From the NCBI RefSeq assembly GCF_009811315.1, contig NZ_BLID01000002.1, positions 233,831-297,830 on the forward strand: a DNA stretch of 64,000 nucleotides, read 5' to 3'. Below are positions 47,560 to 58,101 of the stretch, piece by piece. Numbering within the stretch: position 1 is the first letter of the stretch; each line of letters opens with the position of its first letter. Origin of the DNA: Vibrio atypicus. Its GTDB lineage: Bacteria; Pseudomonadota; Gammaproteobacteria; Enterobacterales; Vibrionaceae. The notes beneath the pieces were generated by a model that was not told where the DNA came from, did not search any database, and saw only the letters and a list, made by a program, of their open reading frames with translations. Position numbers and translations under genes: made by a program.

Positions 47560-48935
47560 TGCGAACCTCTTCTTCACCTCTTACAAAATGGGCTCAATCG
47601 AGCCCATCTTTATTAGCGCTACAAACCCCTGAGCAAGAGTACACTTGGGCACAATTGGCGGACAAAGTGTACCTTGTTGCAGCCTCTCTAGAAGAGCAGG
47701 GACTTGTGCCTGGTCAGGTGCTTACCTGTGAAGGTAAAAACAGTGTCGAATTGCTGTTTATGTATCTTGCTAGCTTAGAATTAGGAGTGACTTGTGCTTT
47801 CACCATGCCGCAGACAGAGAATGAACTGCGTCAAAAACTCTCCACACTCTATGCCAATCAATCGGATGTAAAACTTTGGTTTACCCAAGCTCCAAGCGTG
47901 ACCCCTTTGTTGCAAAACATTGTTTATGCTGAGGCTCAAAATCAGCGTGAATTAGAGTGTTTTCATGATGACAATTTGGCATCTATCGTGTTTACCTCAG
48001 GCTCTACTGGTCAACCTAAAGCGGTCGCACATACATCCTCGCAACACTTGGCTTCAGCATCCGGCTTACTGGAAAAATTCAAGTTTAACCAAGGCGATAC
48101 ATGGTTATTGAGTTTGCCGATGTATCATGTTTCCGGGTTAGCAATTGTATATCGTTGGCTACATAGCGGAGCGACATTAAAAGTAGGAGCTGGAGATTTA
48201 TCGCACGATATTCAAGGTGTGACTCACGCTTCATTGGTGGCCACGCAATTAAGACGTTTATTAGACAATAAGACACCGCTGTCACTCACACATGTATTAT
48301 TAGGTGGCAGCCATGTACCTTTGAGCTTAAGCCAACAGGCAGCAACGAAAGGAATAGAAACTTGGCTAGGTTATGGTATGACAGAAGCTGCTTCTACAGT
48401 GACCGCAAAAAAGATTGACGAGAGCTATAGCGCTGGGCGAATTTTACCAAATCGTAAAGTGCAATTACGAGGCCAACGAGTCTTCATCGGCGGTGTAACA
48501 TTGGCATCAGGTTATTACCAGCAAGGTGGAATCACACCTATCGTTGAAGATGGCTGGTTTGATAGCAAAGATCTAGGTGAATGGATTGGTGACGAGCTGA
48601 AAATCATTGGTCGTGCAGACAATCTATTCATATCTGGCGGTGAAAACATACACTGTGAAGAAATTGAATCTGTTTTGAACCAGTTGAATGATGTGGTTCA
48701 AGCGATTGTTGTGCCTATTGAAGATGCCGAGTTTGGCCATAGACCTGTTGCGGTATTGCAGGCGAACAGAATGCCTGTGCGAAGCGTTATTGAACAGCAC
48801 TTGCTATCTAAACTCACAAAATTCAAGTGGCCTATTGGTTACTATTTAATGCCTCAATCGTTGTTAGAGGAGGGCATTAAAGTGTCTCGGAGCAAGATCA
48901 AAGAGTGGCTATTGAAACAGCTTGATAAGAAGTAA
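47559..48935 (+). CDS. menE: o-Succinylbenzoate-CoA ligase
   Basis: Acyl-activating AMP-forming enzyme; 458 residues from the ATG at 47559, which overlaps the menC stop (TAATG). Adenylation motifs: SIVFTSGSTGQPKAVAHT, GYGMTEAAST and GRADNLFISGGENIHCEEIE. It is the last gene of the men operon. A GAAGTGCAG/CTGCACTTC hairpin (48940-48976) follows the stop and may end the transcript. Confidence 0.94.
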   Translation: MRTSSSPLTKWAQSSPSLLALQTPEQEYTWAQLADKVYLVAASLEEQGLVPGQVLTCEGKNSVELLFMYLASLELGVTCAFTMPQTENELRQKLSTLYANQSDVKLWFTQAPSVTPLLQNIVYAEAQNQRELECFHDDNLASIVFTSGSTGQPKAVAHTSSQHLASASGLLEKFKFNQGDTWLLSLPMYHVSGLAIVYRWLHSGATLKVGAGDLSHDIQGVTHASLVATQLRRLLDNKTPLSLTHVLLGGSHVPLSLSQQAATKGIETWLGYGMTEAASTVTAKKIDESYSAGRILPNRKVQLRGQRVFIGGVTLASGYYQQGGITPIVEDGWFDSKDLGEWIGDELKIIGRADNLFISGGENIHCEEIESVLNQLNDVVQAIVVPIEDAEFGHRPVAVLQANRMPVRSVIEQHLLSKLTKFKWPIGYYLMPQSLLEEGIKVSRSKIKEWLLKQLDKK

Positions 48936-48939
48936 AAGT

Positions 48940-48976
48940 GAAGTGCAGTTCGGTGACTAAGCGAATCTGCACTTCA
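48940..48976. terminator. Hairpin after menE
   Basis: GAAGTGCAG and CTGCACTTC separated by 18 nt, between convergent menE and the PTS gene. No T tract, so the assignment as a terminator is weak. Confidence 0.4.
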
Positions 48977-49022
48977 GGGGGGCGTGGTGATGGTGAGTCA
49001 CCACTAACTCGTTAAAGTTTGA

Positions 49023-50486
49023 TTAAGCGAGCACTTTCTTCATTTGTTCTGCGACCTTGTCCACCTTGCCAAGACCAATAATTACTTGTAAGCCGCCCTT
49101 ACCTACAGGTACGACACCTGCCGCTCCAAGCTGTTTGAGTTTTTCATTGTTGGCGGCTCCTGAGTCCTTCACAGTTAGACGTAAACGAGTGATGCAGTTA
49201 TCTACCTCTAAAATGTTGTCCGCACCACCTACAGCTTCGATGTAGTTGTTTGCCAGTGTTGTCAAACCTTCTGGCGTGCTAGCTTCTTGCTCACTTTCCA
49301 TCTCTTCTCCACGCCCCGGTGTTTTAAGATTGAACTTAATAATCGCAAAACGAAATACCGCGTAGTAAAGAGCGAAGAAGAATACACCTTGTACTAGTAA
49401 CATGTACCACTTAGTAGCAAGTGGGTTCTGGCTTGAAAGCACCATGTCAACGAAGCCTGCTGAGAAACCAAAACCTGCCATCCATTCCATGCTTGCAGCA
49501 ATGTAGAGTGAAAGACCAGTCAGAACTGCATGAAGTAAGAACAATACAGGTGCTAAGAACATGAAGCTAAACTCAAGTGGCTCTGTGATACCTGTAAAGA
49601 AAGAAGCCATTGCAGCGGCGAGCATAATCGCAAACACTTGGTTCTTATTTTTTGCGTCTGAGCAGTGGTACATCGCCAACGCTGCAGCAGGTAGACCAAA
49701 CATCATGATTGGGAAGAAACCTGCTTGGTACATCCCTGTTTTTCCAGGAATACCCGTGCCATTTGCAATAGACTGTGCGCCGCCTAAGAAGTTAGGAATA
49801 TCATTGATCCCCACAACATCAAACCAGAACACTGGGTAAAGAGCGTGGTGCATACCAACAGATAAGAATAAACGGTTAAAGAAACCAAACAGACCAGCAC
49901 CTACCGCACCCATGCTTTCTAGTTTGATACCGAATTGGATCAATGCATCGTAGATCGCTGGCCAGATGTAAAGTAGGGCAAATGACAGCGCCATACCAGC
50001 GATGGAAGTAAGAATAGGTACTAAGCGTTTACCACTGAAGAATGCGAGAGCTTGAGGCAGCTCAACGGTTGAGTAGCGATTGTAGATTTCGGCTGAAATA
50101 ATACCGATGATAATGCCAATAAACTGATTACTGATTTTACCAAAAGCAGCAGGTACTTCGCCGGCTTCGACGCCCATAAGTTGAGCGACTGATCCTGGAG
50201 CCAATAAGGTTGTCACGACTAAGAACATGACAAAGCCGGAAAGTGCTGCTGAACCGTTTTTATCGCGGCTTAGGCCAAATGCAACACCGACAGCAAAGAG
50301 AACGGCCATGTTGTCAATGATGGCGCTTCCTGACTTAATCAGAAAAGCTGCGAGAATGTTTTCCGAACCCCAGCCGACTGGATCAAGCCAGTAACCAACG
50401 CCCATAAGAATTGCAGCAGCAGGCAATGTAGCGACTGGAACCATCAGCGCCTTACCTACTTTTTGCATATATCCAAGTATATTCAT
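49023..50486 (-). CDS. PTS EIICB component, glucose/N-acetylglucosamine family
   Basis: 487-residue sugar permease. The EIIC domain has [17 protein letters not shown] and FFTGITEPLEFSFMFLAP. After the linker KTPGRGEEMESE comes an EIIB domain with phosphorylated Cys431 in VDNCITRLRLTV. It begins MNILGYMQKVGKALMVPVATLP like NagE, but it lacks the EIIA domain of E. coli NagE. The sugar is uncertain. The adjacent DsdC-like regulator, with no nag genes nearby, suggests that it is not the main GlcNAc transporter. Confidence 0.88.
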   Translation of the reverse strand: MNILGYMQKVGKALMVPVATLPAAAILMGVGYWLDPVGWGSENILAAFLIKSGSAIIDNMAVLFAVGVAFGLSRDKNGSAALSGFVMFLVVTTLLAPGSVAQLMGVEAGEVPAAFGKISNQFIGIIIGIISAEIYNRYSTVELPQALAFFSGKRLVPILTSIAGMALSFALLYIWPAIYDALIQFGIKLESMGAVGAGLFGFFNRLFLSVGMHHALYPVFWFDVVGINDIPNFLGGAQSIANGTGIPGKTGMYQAGFFPIMMFGLPAAALAMYHCSDAKNKNQVFAIMLAAAMASFFTGITEPLEFSFMFLAPVLFLLHAVLTGLSLYIAASMEWMAGFGFSAGFVDMVLSSQNPLATKWYMLLVQGVFFFALYYAVFRFAIIKFNLKTPGRGEEMESEQEASTPEGLTTLANNYIEAVGGADNILEVDNCITRLRLTVKDSGAANNEKLKQLGAAGVVPVGKGGLQVIIGLGKVDKVAEQMKKVLA

Positions 50487-50661
50487 GTATGCCCCTAAGT
50501 TTATTTATTAATTTTTTTAATTTGCTTTGCGAGGCGATTGTTAGTCAGTAATCGAACTCGGCAACAAATTAAGTAACTGAGACCATTAGAAACTTATTTG
50601 TTGATGCGAACAAACGAATAGAGTAGTAGTATGGATTAAAAATTTTAATGTATGGATTAAG

Positions 50662-51540
50662 ATGGCAAACCAACAATTACTATTACGCAACCTACATACT
50701 TTTAACGTGGCGGCGAAAAGGATGAGTTTTACTTTAGCGGCCAAGGAGCTGCATTTGACCCAAGGTGCGGTCAGCCATCGCATTAAGGTTTTAGAAAGTG
50801 AATTGGGGTTTAATCTATTTGTCAGAGGAACTCGTAAATTAGAGCTGACGGCAGAGGGAGAGCGATTTCAGCGCACGTTATCGAAATCATTGAGCTCCAT
50901 CTTTGGTGAAATTGAGGACATTAACTGTACGGAGCTTCATGGGAAAATTAATATCGGTACTAGTCCAGCATTTGCCAATGGCTGGCTGCTGCCGAGAATT
51001 GCTGACTTTAAGCAGCGTTACCCTAGGTTTAACCTGAATATCTTTTCTCAAGAAGAGCAGGACTTTCATAAAAATCATCTCGATTTGGCTATTTATTATG
51101 GTGATAAAGAGCTAAAAGACATGTACCGGCAGCGATTGTTTGGTGAAAAGTACATTCCTGTCTGCACACCTAGTTACGCAAAGCAGTTCAATATCTTTGA
51201 TGATGGTGTTGAATCTTTGCACCGTGTTAACTTTATCCATGCTTTGGAATCAGATGTTTGGCAACGATGGGTTAAACATCATGGTTTAGAGATCAATTTG
51301 TTCAAACAGTTCTATTGTGTCAGTCACCGAGATATGGGCGTCCAGAGTGCGCTTCATAACGTAGGAGTTGCAATGGGGCGGTATCACTTTGTTAAGCAAT
51401 ACATTGAAACTGGAGAGCTTGTCACGCCATACCCGAGTATGGAAACGGAAATGAGCTATGAGATATTGTGCCCACTCGGAGCTGAGAAAAGGCCCAAAAT
51501 CCACACGTTTATTAAATGGTTGGAAAGCCAACTTAGTTAA
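50662..51540 (+). CDS. LysR-family regulator, DsdC-like
   Basis: 292 residues. The N-terminal winged helix-turn-helix is at about residues 10-70 (FTLAAKELHLTQGAVSHRIKVLESELGFNLFVR). The effector domain contains LDLAIYYGDKELK and GVAMGRYHFVKQYIETGELV, both of which resemble E. coli DsdC, the D-serine activator. There is no dsdA nearby. It is divergent from the PTS EIICB gene across 175 bp and is the obvious candidate regulator for it. Confidence 0.87.
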   Translation: MANQQLLLRNLHTFNVAAKRMSFTLAAKELHLTQGAVSHRIKVLESELGFNLFVRGTRKLELTAEGERFQRTLSKSLSSIFGEIEDINCTELHGKINIGTSPAFANGWLLPRIADFKQRYPRFNLNIFSQEEQDFHKNHLDLAIYYGDKELKDMYRQRLFGEKYIPVCTPSYAKQFNIFDDGVESLHRVNFIHALESDVWQRWVKHHGLEINLFKQFYCVSHRDMGVQSALHNVGVAMGRYHFVKQYIETGELVTPYPSMETEMSYEILCPLGAEKRPKIHTFIKWLESQLS

Positions 51541-51633
51541 TTTAGCAATTTCATAGTCCAAATGTGAATTTATCAATCTTATAACGTTAATTCATAATAG
51601 TTAAAATAAAGTATGGATGTGGGTATAAGAGCT

Positions 51634-51807
51634 ATGAAATCAGTATTAGTGATTGCAGTGATACTACAGATTATTGTTGCAATACAGAGTGAAGGATTGA
51701 TTCGCGCACTGGCGGAGCTTTCTGCATTCTTGTTGGTACTTGCTATTGTATTTAGCTATAAGCAGCAAAAACGCAGAAAGTTAGAATTAGAGTCTGAAGA
51801 CCTTTAA
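51634..51807 (+). CDS. Small membrane protein of unknown function
   Basis: 57 residues from the ATG at 51634; another ATG at 51613 would add seven. Two hydrophobic helices ([16 protein letters not shown] and [18 protein letters not shown]) are followed by a basic-acidic tail ([15 protein letters not shown]). I recognise no named family. It is convergent with the YeiH-type gene, its stop overlapping that gene's by 4 bp. Confidence 0.6.
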   Translation: MKSVLVIAVILQIIVAIQSEGLIRALAELSAFLLVLAIVFSYKQQKRRKLELESEDL

Positions 51808-52727
51808 GTTAAGGTCAACCATGCTAAAGAGATCGTCGAAATAAGGACCCATAATGTCACGCCAAACATTAGTGGTTTAGGTCCTGCCGCTCTTAACTTC
51901 TCAACCGAAATTCCACAGCCAATCAAAAACAAACAGATCACTAGTGCTCGTTTCGCTACATCAAAAATGCCTTGGTAAATAGCTTCAAACTGGGGCAGCA
52001 AATCACTAAATGCTATAGCTGCGCAATAGAAGAAAATGAAATAAGGCACGGTAATTTTCTTTGAATCATTTCTGAATAAGAAAGCACTAAATAGAGCCAC
52101 TGGAATGATCCATAATGCTCTCGCGAGCTTCAATGTTGTCGCTGTGGTGAGTGCTTCTTCCCCGTATGCTGACGCAGCGCCAACAACCGAAGATGTATCA
52201 TGGATTGCAATCGCTGCCCATGTACCAAATGTGTGTTGATCGAGGTTCAAAGCATGGCCAATGACAGGAAAGATGAACAGTGCGATAGAGTTCAATACAA
52301 ACACTGTCGCCAATGAAAGCCCAATTTGTTCATCATTCGCTTTGATGGCCGGAGAAACTGCAGCGATAGCGCTTCCTCCGCAAATGGCTGTTCCTGAGGA
52401 GATCAAGTATCCCGTTTCTTTGTTTAAGCCGATTAATTTGGCAAGAAACCAGCCTATAGTGAGGGTGCCGAAAATTGTCGCAATGATAATTCCGATGCCA
52501 TCAGAGGTTACCGCCAGAGCTTGTTCAAATTGAATGCCGAAGCCCAAGCCCACAATCGAATACGCCAACAGCTTCTTTGTTACTTTTGCTAGGTTAAATT
52601 CAGTCGGTACAAGCCCAAGTGATGCAAGTAAAAAGCCAATGACGAGAGCACTAGGAGAAGAAATCAAAGGTGATAAGCAGAGCGTAAAAGTGAGCCAAAA
52701 AGGCAGTTGTTTCTTTATATTATTCAT
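51804..52727 (-). CDS. YeiH-family putative sulfate exporter (UPF0324)
   Basis: 307-residue integral membrane protein from the Met at 52727. About ten hydrophobic segments are seen. Family signatures are [49 protein letters not shown] and [15 protein letters not shown]. The sulfate-export label comes from the family and is weakly supported. The frame is open upstream to 52811, but those residues are not hydrophobic and look non-coding. Confidence 0.85.
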   Translation of the reverse strand: MNNIKKQLPFWLTFTLCLSPLISSPSALVIGFLLASLGLVPTEFNLAKVTKKLLAYSIVGLGFGIQFEQALAVTSDGIGIIIATIFGTLTIGWFLAKLIGLNKETGYLISSGTAICGGSAIAAVSPAIKANDEQIGLSLATVFVLNSIALFIFPVIGHALNLDQHTFGTWAAIAIHDTSSVVGAASAYGEEALTTATTLKLARALWIIPVALFSAFLFRNDSKKITVPYFIFFYCAAIAFSDLLPQFEAIYQGIFDVAKRALVICLFLIGCGISVEKLRAAGPKPLMFGVTLWVLISTISLAWLTLT

Positions 52728-52845
52728 TGTTGGAACAGTAATGTAATCAAGTCTACATTTTAGCGCACTGAGGGCGATAAAGAGAGTTGAATGAACTGAA
52801 CAAGCGTTCATTAAAATTGAACGCTTGTCGCTCTTGTTAGTAAAA

Positions 52846-54717
52846 TTACTTCCAGTCGCCTCTTAATTCGGCGACTTTACTTCGCATTATAGCGGTATTC
52901 GCTGAATCTGAGTTAACGGGCTCTCCCGCTTCAATTTCCAACCTAGACCAGAATCGTGTCGGTAATCCTTTAAAAGCTTGTCCTTTGTAACGACTAAAGT
53001 AACTTCCCCAGAGGCCTTTTAATGCCATTGGGATAACCGGAACAGGGCTACGACGTAAAATGATGTCCATTCCCCGCATGAATTCACTGATTTCACCATC
53101 GGAAGTAAGTCGACCTTCAGGGAAAATACAGACGATATGACCTTCAGAGAGAGCTTGTTCAACCTCATTAAACGCGCGGCGAATAGAAGAACGATTGGTT
53201 GCAGAAATAGGGATCACACCAGCTCGTTTTAAGAATCGTCTTAATGGCGGCAAACTTGCGTACTCTTCTTCCATTACAAAACGAATTAAACGTGGGCAAA
53301 CAGCACTGAGTAGCAAGGCATCCATATAACTAACGTGGTTGCATACGATTAGGGCGCCGCCTTTCTCTGGTAGGTGATGTAAGTTTTTGTGTTTCACTCG
53401 GTACATGGTGTGAGTCAAAACCCACACGACAAAACGAACAACAAAAATAGGCACTTGAAGGAATAGATAAACGGCGACGATAAGGTTCATTACTGCCAAT
53501 AAAACGAATAACTGTGGAATCGACATTTCAATCACAGTTAGGCAGACAATACCCAGTACAGCACTTCCTACCATAAACAGAGAGTTATAGATATTGAGGG
53601 CCGCGATAACTTGTGCTCGTTGATTGACTTTAGCGCGTTGCTGCATGAGGGCGTAGAGTGGAACAATAAAGACACCACCGGATGCACCGAGTAATAACAG
53701 ATATGCAAAAACAGACCAAAGAGGCTGATAGCCAATAAATTCAGCAAATGACCCCAATTCTGGCAAGGTTTCCGGAATTGAGCTCGCCATCAACCAACCA
53801 AACAACGTAATGCCAAAACTGCCGATAGGCACAATACCAACTTCTATACGGTGATTGGACAATTTGTCACAAGCCAAAGATCCTATTGCTATACCAATAG
53901 AAAAAAGCGCCAAAAGAAAAGAAACCGCACTCTCATTACCATTTAAGTAAATCTTAGTGAAGTTTGGAAATTGAGTTAAGTATGCTGCGCCTAAAAACCA
54001 AAACCAACTGATTGCCATTAGCGCTAAAAAGACCGTGCGATCAGCTTTAGCAATAGCGATAGTTTGCTTCGTTTGTTTGATTGGTTGCCAACGAAACTTG
54101 AGCTCAGGTGCGCTGGCTGGTGCTTCAGGTATCGAACGACTGGCGATATAACCAAATAAAGCAAACAACACGACAGCACCAGCTGCTATGTACTTGGCAT
54201 TCTCTGCCGAGGCGATCATTCCTGCACCTAATGTCCCAAGCAAGATAGCCAAAAAGGTACCAGTTTCAACGAGCGCGTTTCCTGGGACTAATTCATTAGC
54301 TTTTAATTGTTGGGGTAGTAAGGCGTATTTTACTGGTCCGAAAAAAGCGGATTGTGTTCCCATCAGAAATAGTAGAATTAGCAAAATGGCGTAGCTTTCA
54401 GTAATAAAGCCAATAGCACCTAAGCACATGATGCCAATTTCAGCGAGTTTTACTTTGCGGATGAACCAAGATTTTTCATACTTGTCTGCAAGGACGCCTG
54501 CGGATGCTGAGAAAAGGAAAAATGGTAGAATGAACAATCCAGCAGCGAGGTTTATGAACAAGTGACTGGAAACAGGTAGAACACCAGCGCCAGCAAACGC
54601 GACGAACAGCAGTAAGACATTTTTGAAGATGTTGTCGTTGAACGCCCCAAAAAACTGAGTGACAAAATAGGGCAGAAATCGTTTCTGCCCTAATAGAGAT
54701 GATTGAATGTTCGACAT
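52846..54717 (-). CDS. MFS transporter fused to 1-acylglycerol-3-phosphate acyltransferase domain
   Basis: 623 residues. Residues 1-410 are a 12-helix major facilitator domain like LplT (lysophospholipid flippase). Residues about 435-620 are a PlsC-type acyltransferase with NHVSYMDAL (H-x4-D, near residue 457), [10 protein letters not shown] and [12 protein letters not shown]. Together they suggest uptake and re-acylation of lysophospholipids in one protein. It lacks the acyl-ACP synthetase domain of E. coli Aas. It lies 28 bp downstream of a TetR regulator, in one operon. Confidence 0.9.
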   Translation of the reverse strand: MSNIQSSLLGQKRFLPYFVTQFFGAFNDNIFKNVLLLFVAFAGAGVLPVSSHLFINLAAGLFILPFFLFSASAGVLADKYEKSWFIRKVKLAEIGIMCLGAIGFITESYAILLILLFLMGTQSAFFGPVKYALLPQQLKANELVPGNALVETGTFLAILLGTLGAGMIASAENAKYIAAGAVVLFALFGYIASRSIPEAPASAPELKFRWQPIKQTKQTIAIAKADRTVFLALMAISWFWFLGAAYLTQFPNFTKIYLNGNESAVSFLLALFSIGIAIGSLACDKLSNHRIEVGIVPIGSFGITLFGWLMASSIPETLPELGSFAEFIGYQPLWSVFAYLLLLGASGGVFIVPLYALMQQRAKVNQRAQVIAALNIYNSLFMVGSAVLGIVCLTVIEMSIPQLFVLLAVMNLIVAVYLFLQVPIFVVRFVVWVLTHTMYRVKHKNLHHLPEKGGALIVCNHVSYMDALLLSAVCPRLIRFVMEEEYASLPPLRRFLKRAGVIPISATNRSSIRRAFNEVEQALSEGHIVCIFPEGRLTSDGEISEFMRGMDIILRRSPVPVIPMALKGLWGSYFSRYKGQAFKGLPTRFWSRLEIEAGEPVNSDSANTAIMRSKVAELRGDWK

Positions 54718-54744
54718 GGTTATCTTGATTCCTATTGGACTCGA

Positions 54745-55335
54745 TTACCAATTGACTAAATAATTGGTGAGTAGATTGTCGATGAGGTCTTTACCGTCGA
54801 TAGGATCTGCGGCAAAAAACTTATCGTCGACGCTAAGTAACGTAATACCGTGTACGCCAGACCACAATACTCGACTCGCCTTAATAACTTCGGCTTCGCT
54901 ACGTTCAGGTGCGAGCGCTTTTAACAAATGCTCAAGCATGCCAGTCATACTATCAATACGTTGAGATTGCCATTCAGGAAGTGTATCGCCGTTCATGTTG
55001 TGCTCAAAAATCAGCTGCCATCGGTATGGGTGCTTTTGAGCAAAGTCGTGATAACAGTAGGCTAACTCGTACAATGCTGTTTTATTGTCTTGGCTATTGC
55101 TAACAACTTGCGTTGCTTCTTTTGAAAGCTCGTCGAGAGTTTGAGCAACGACATGGAGCAGCAAAAGATTATAGTTGCCAAAAACATTGACCAAGGTGCT
55201 AGGAACGTAACCGATCATGTTGGCAATTTTGCGCAAGCTCAACTCATGATAAGAATTTTCATCGAGAAAATCCTTCACTGTATTTAGCGTGAGGGAGATA
55301 AGCTGTTCGCGTGTATGATCGTTTCGTCGTGCCAT
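54745..55335 (-). CDS. TetR-family transcriptional regulator
   Basis: 196 residues from the Met at 55335 (MARRNDHTREQLISLTLNTV). The helix-turn-helix lies at about residues 25-50 (LSLRKIANMIGYVPSTLVNVFGNYNLLLLHV). The C-terminal half has a WHG-type segment (VLWSGVHGITLLSVDDKFF) as in TetR_C WHG-domain regulators. It is transcribed with the MFS-acyltransferase gene. A perfect palindrome at 55350-55366 lies just upstream of its start, so it probably represses itself. Confidence 0.88.
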   Translation of the reverse strand: MARRNDHTREQLISLTLNTVKDFLDENSYHELSLRKIANMIGYVPSTLVNVFGNYNLLLLHVVAQTLDELSKEATQVVSNSQDNKTALYELAYCYHDFAQKHPYRWQLIFEHNMNGDTLPEWQSQRIDSMTGMLEHLLKALAPERSEAEVIKASRVLWSGVHGITLLSVDDKFFAADPIDGKDLIDNLLTNYLVNW

Positions 55336-55349
55336 GGTGAGTAATTTAA

Positions 55350-55366
55350 AATGAACAATGTTCATT
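55350..55366. promoter_or_regulatory. Probable TetR-family operator
   Basis: AATGAAC-AAT-GTTCATT, a perfect 7-bp inverted repeat with a 3-nt centre, 15 bp upstream of the TetR start codon. Size and position are typical of autoregulatory TetR operators. Confidence 0.65.
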
Positions 55367-55527
55367 ATTCTAATGAGCGAAAGGCTACACCGTCAACTAG
55401 CAGAATTAAGATTTGCAATATTCTGATACATGTAATCGAGAGTATTTAGTTTGCTTCTTGTCTAACAGACCTTATTATAACAAGATAACTACAATTTCTT
55501 ATCTTGTAAGAACCCTCAAGGATAAAT

Positions 55528-56409
55528 ATGAAACGATTGTTTTCTCTTGTTGCTTTGTTAATGGTTTCAGTGGCAATTACGCCAATCGCTGAAGCTAAGA
55601 AGTTTGGTGGCGGTAAATCTTTTGGCAAAAGCTTTAAGACTGCGCCAGCGCCGAAACAACAGCAGCAAAACACCAATACAATTGGTAAAGATCAAAAAAC
55701 GCAAACGGCGAAGAGCTCAAGCAAAAAAGGTTTAATGGGTGGCCTGTTAGGTGGTCTACTTGCTGGTGGCCTGCTTGCTGCATTTTTTGGTGGTGCGTTT
55801 GAAGGTATCCAGTTTATGGATATTTTAATCATCGGTTTAATTGCGTTTGTTATCTTCAAGTTGATGCGTGGCATGCTCGGAGCGAAGCAGGGCAGTATGA
55901 ATCAGAACCGTCAGCAACCTGCTTTCGGTGGCTCTGCGCCTAAGTTTGAACAGCCTAATGTGCATAATTTTGAGCAACCACAAAATGCACCTCAAGGTGG
56001 CGGTTTTGGTTTTGGTACTCAGTCTGATGTCCCTCATAACTACCCACCGGGTTTTGACCAAGCAGCTTTCATCAATGGTTCTCGTGAGCACTACCGTGTA
56101 TTGCAAGGTGCTTGGAATCACAATCAGCTGAATACGATTGAAGAGTATGTTTCTGCTAGCTTGTATGAAGATCTAAAAGCTGAGCGTGCGAAGCTTGATG
56201 GTGAGCAGCACACTGATGTGATGTATGTTGATGCTGAAATTGTTCGTGCAGATTACGATGCAAGTAAAGCGCAACTGAGTCTGCAATTTAGTGGTCGTTA
56301 CCGCGATGCTGTTGAAGGTATCGAAGACGATATCACTGATATTTGGCACTTAGAGCGTGATTTGACTGCACCAAATGCACCGTGGTTGATTGTTGGTATT
56401 CAAGGCTAA
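55528..56409 (+). CDS. Tim44-like domain protein
   Basis: 293 residues. An N-terminal signal or anchor (LFSLVALLMVSVAITPIAEA) is followed by Lys/Gly/Gln-rich linkers. Next come two hydrophobic helices (GLMGGLLGGLLAGGLLAAFF and ILIIGLIAFVIFKLMRGM). A C-terminal Tim44-like domain covers about residues 165-293 (FDQAAFINGSREHYRVLQGAWN, then DDITDIWHLERDL). Function in bacteria is unknown. It is followed by a terminator. Confidence 0.85.
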   Translation: MKRLFSLVALLMVSVAITPIAEAKKFGGGKSFGKSFKTAPAPKQQQQNTNTIGKDQKTQTAKSSSKKGLMGGLLGGLLAGGLLAAFFGGAFEGIQFMDILIIGLIAFVIFKLMRGMLGAKQGSMNQNRQQPAFGGSAPKFEQPNVHNFEQPQNAPQGGGFGFGTQSDVPHNYPPGFDQAAFINGSREHYRVLQGAWNHNQLNTIEEYVSASLYEDLKAERAKLDGEQHTDVMYVDAEIVRADYDASKAQLSLQFSGRYRDAVEGIEDDITDIWHLERDLTAPNAPWLIVGIQG

Positions 56410-56437
56410 TCTGATTAGTCTTTCACAAACAACACTT

Positions 56438-56468
56438 AAAACGCCTAAGCTAAAGCTTGGGCGTTTTT
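56438..56468 (+). terminator. Rho-independent terminator of the Tim44-like gene
   Basis: AAACGCCTAAGC, loop TAAA, GCTTGGGCGTTT with one G-T pair, then TT. Confidence 0.75.
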
Positions 56469-56536
56469 GTATTTGAGCAACACTAATCTTGCTTGATAAG
56501 ATAGTGTTTGAAAAAATAATCATAAAGGAAAGTAAA

Positions 56537-56857
56537 GTGGCTGAATTTAAATACAAAAATCTTTCTCAGGAAGAGCAGGACAAACTAGATGCAGCGGCGT
56601 TTCGTCGTTTACTTGCTCACTTAGATGAGAATAAAGACGTCCAAAATATTGATCTGATGATCTTAGCGGGTTTCTGCCGCAACTGCTTTAGTAAGTGGTA
56701 CAAAGCAGAAGCTGATGAGAAAGGTCTGGATCTTTCTATTGATGATGCCCGTGAGCGTGTTTATGGGATGACTTACGACGAGTGGAAGCAAAACCATCAA
56801 CCTAAGGCCACGCCGGAGCAAATGGCTGCGTTTGAAGCACGCCAAAATAACAAGTAA
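56537..56857 (+). CDS. DUF1244 family protein
   Basis: 106 residues from the GTG at 56537, preceded by AAAGGAAAG. The conserved core is AAAFRRLLAHLDENKDVQNIDLM, then GFCRNCFSKWYKAEA and YGMTYDEWKQNHQ, all typical of DUF1244. Function is unknown. A start further upstream would add residues outside the family's usual length. Confidence 0.88.
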   Translation: MAEFKYKNLSQEEQDKLDAAAFRRLLAHLDENKDVQNIDLMILAGFCRNCFSKWYKAEADEKGLDLSIDDARERVYGMTYDEWKQNHQPKATPEQMAAFEARQNNK

Positions 56858-56861
56858 AAAC

Positions 56862-56895
56862 AAAAAAACCGCCATTCAATGAATGGCGGTTTTTG
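56862..56895. terminator. Terminator between DUF1244 gene and cysteine desulfhydrase gene
   Basis: AAAACCGCCATTC, loop AAT, GAATGGCGGTTTT with A runs on the left and T on the right. It can serve both convergent genes. Confidence 0.85.
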
Positions 56896-56913
56896 CATCT
56901 AGCTTTTGCTACT

Positions 56914-57984
56914 TTATTGATCCAACAATCCAGTTGCCTCAAACGTTTCTAATTTCGCCAAATATGGCTGCAAGTCACCAATGTTCTCTTTGACCCATTC
57001 TGGGTTGTAGTAGGTGTCTAGGTAGCGCTCACCACTGTCACACAATAATGTTACGATTGATCCTTTCTCGCCACGTTGTTTCATTTCGCAAGCAAGTTGA
57101 AGTACACCATAAAGGTTTGTACCTGTTGAAGCGCCCACTTTACGTCCTAGCATCTTCTCTAACCAGTGTGCTGTTGCAACCGATGCTGCGTCTGGGATAG
57201 TGCGCATTTCATCGACTACGCCAGGAATAAAGCTCGGCTCTACGCGAGGGCGGCCGATACCTTCAATTTTACTTCCACAATCACCCTTTAGCTCTTTATT
57301 CCCAGTTTTAAAGTACTCATGAAATACCGAGTTTTCAGGATCAACCACACACAGCTTTGTATCGTGTTTCTGGTAGCGGATAAAACGGCCAATCGTCGCT
57401 GAAGTACCACCGGTGCCCGGGCTCATTACAACCCATGCTGGAACAGGGTGATCTTCCATTTCCATCTGGCTAAAGATGGAATTGGCGATATTATTGTTCC
57501 CGCGCCAGTCTGTTGCACGTTCGGCGTAGGTAAACTGATCCATATAATGACCGTTAAGCTCTTCAGCGAGGCGACGTGATTCTGCATAGATTTGGTCTGA
57601 GCGGTCTACAAGGTGAGCCTGACCACCGTAAAATTCAATTTGTTCAATTTTTTTGCGTGCAGTGCATTTTGGCATGACAGCAATAAAAGGTAATCCAAGT
57701 AGACGAGCAAAATATGCTTCTGAGACAGCGGTGCTACCAGATGAAGATTCGATGATTGTCGTTTCTGGGCCAACCCAACCATTACAGATAGCGTACAAAA
57801 ACAGTGAACGAGCTAAACGGTGCTTCAGAGAACCTGTTGGATGCGTACTTTCATCTTTAAGATAGATATCGATGCCATCAATACTTGGTAGCTCAAGCTT
57901 GATTAAGTGAGTATCAGCACTGCGTTGATAGTCAGCTTCAATTTTACGGACGGCATTGTTAATCCAATTATGGTCAGTACACAT
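56914..57984 (-). CDS. cdsH: PLP-dependent L-cysteine desulfhydrase (CdsH type)
   Basis: 356-residue fold-type-II PLP enzyme of the cysteine-synthase family. The PLP lysine lies in [17 protein letters not shown], the Asn-type loop in [19 protein letters not shown], and the phosphate loop in [15 protein letters not shown]. The sequence strongly resembles Salmonella CdsH, which degrades cysteine to H2S, pyruvate and ammonia. It is divergent from a DecR-type Lrp regulator, the same pairing as in Salmonella. A cysteine synthase role is less likely. Confidence 0.85.
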   Translation of the reverse strand: MCTDHNWINNAVRKIEADYQRSADTHLIKLELPSIDGIDIYLKDESTHPTGSLKHRLARSLFLYAICNGWVGPETTIIESSSGSTAVSEAYFARLLGLPFIAVMPKCTARKKIEQIEFYGGQAHLVDRSDQIYAESRRLAEELNGHYMDQFTYAERATDWRGNNNIANSIFSQMEMEDHPVPAWVVMSPGTGGTSATIGRFIRYQKHDTKLCVVDPENSVFHEYFKTGNKELKGDCGSKIEGIGRPRVEPSFIPGVVDEMRTIPDAASVATAHWLEKMLGRKVGASTGTNLYGVLQLACEMKQRGEKGSIVTLLCDSGERYLDTYYNPEWVKENIGDLQPYLAKLETFEATGLLDQ

Positions 57985-58101
57985 AGGGTTTCTCCTTAGA
58001 ATCGTTATGCTATTAATTTAACGATTAGCTAGGAGAAAAACTTTGCTTTATTTGCTCTAGTTTGCTTTATTTGGAGAAAATAATTCTATTATTGGCTAAG
58101 T

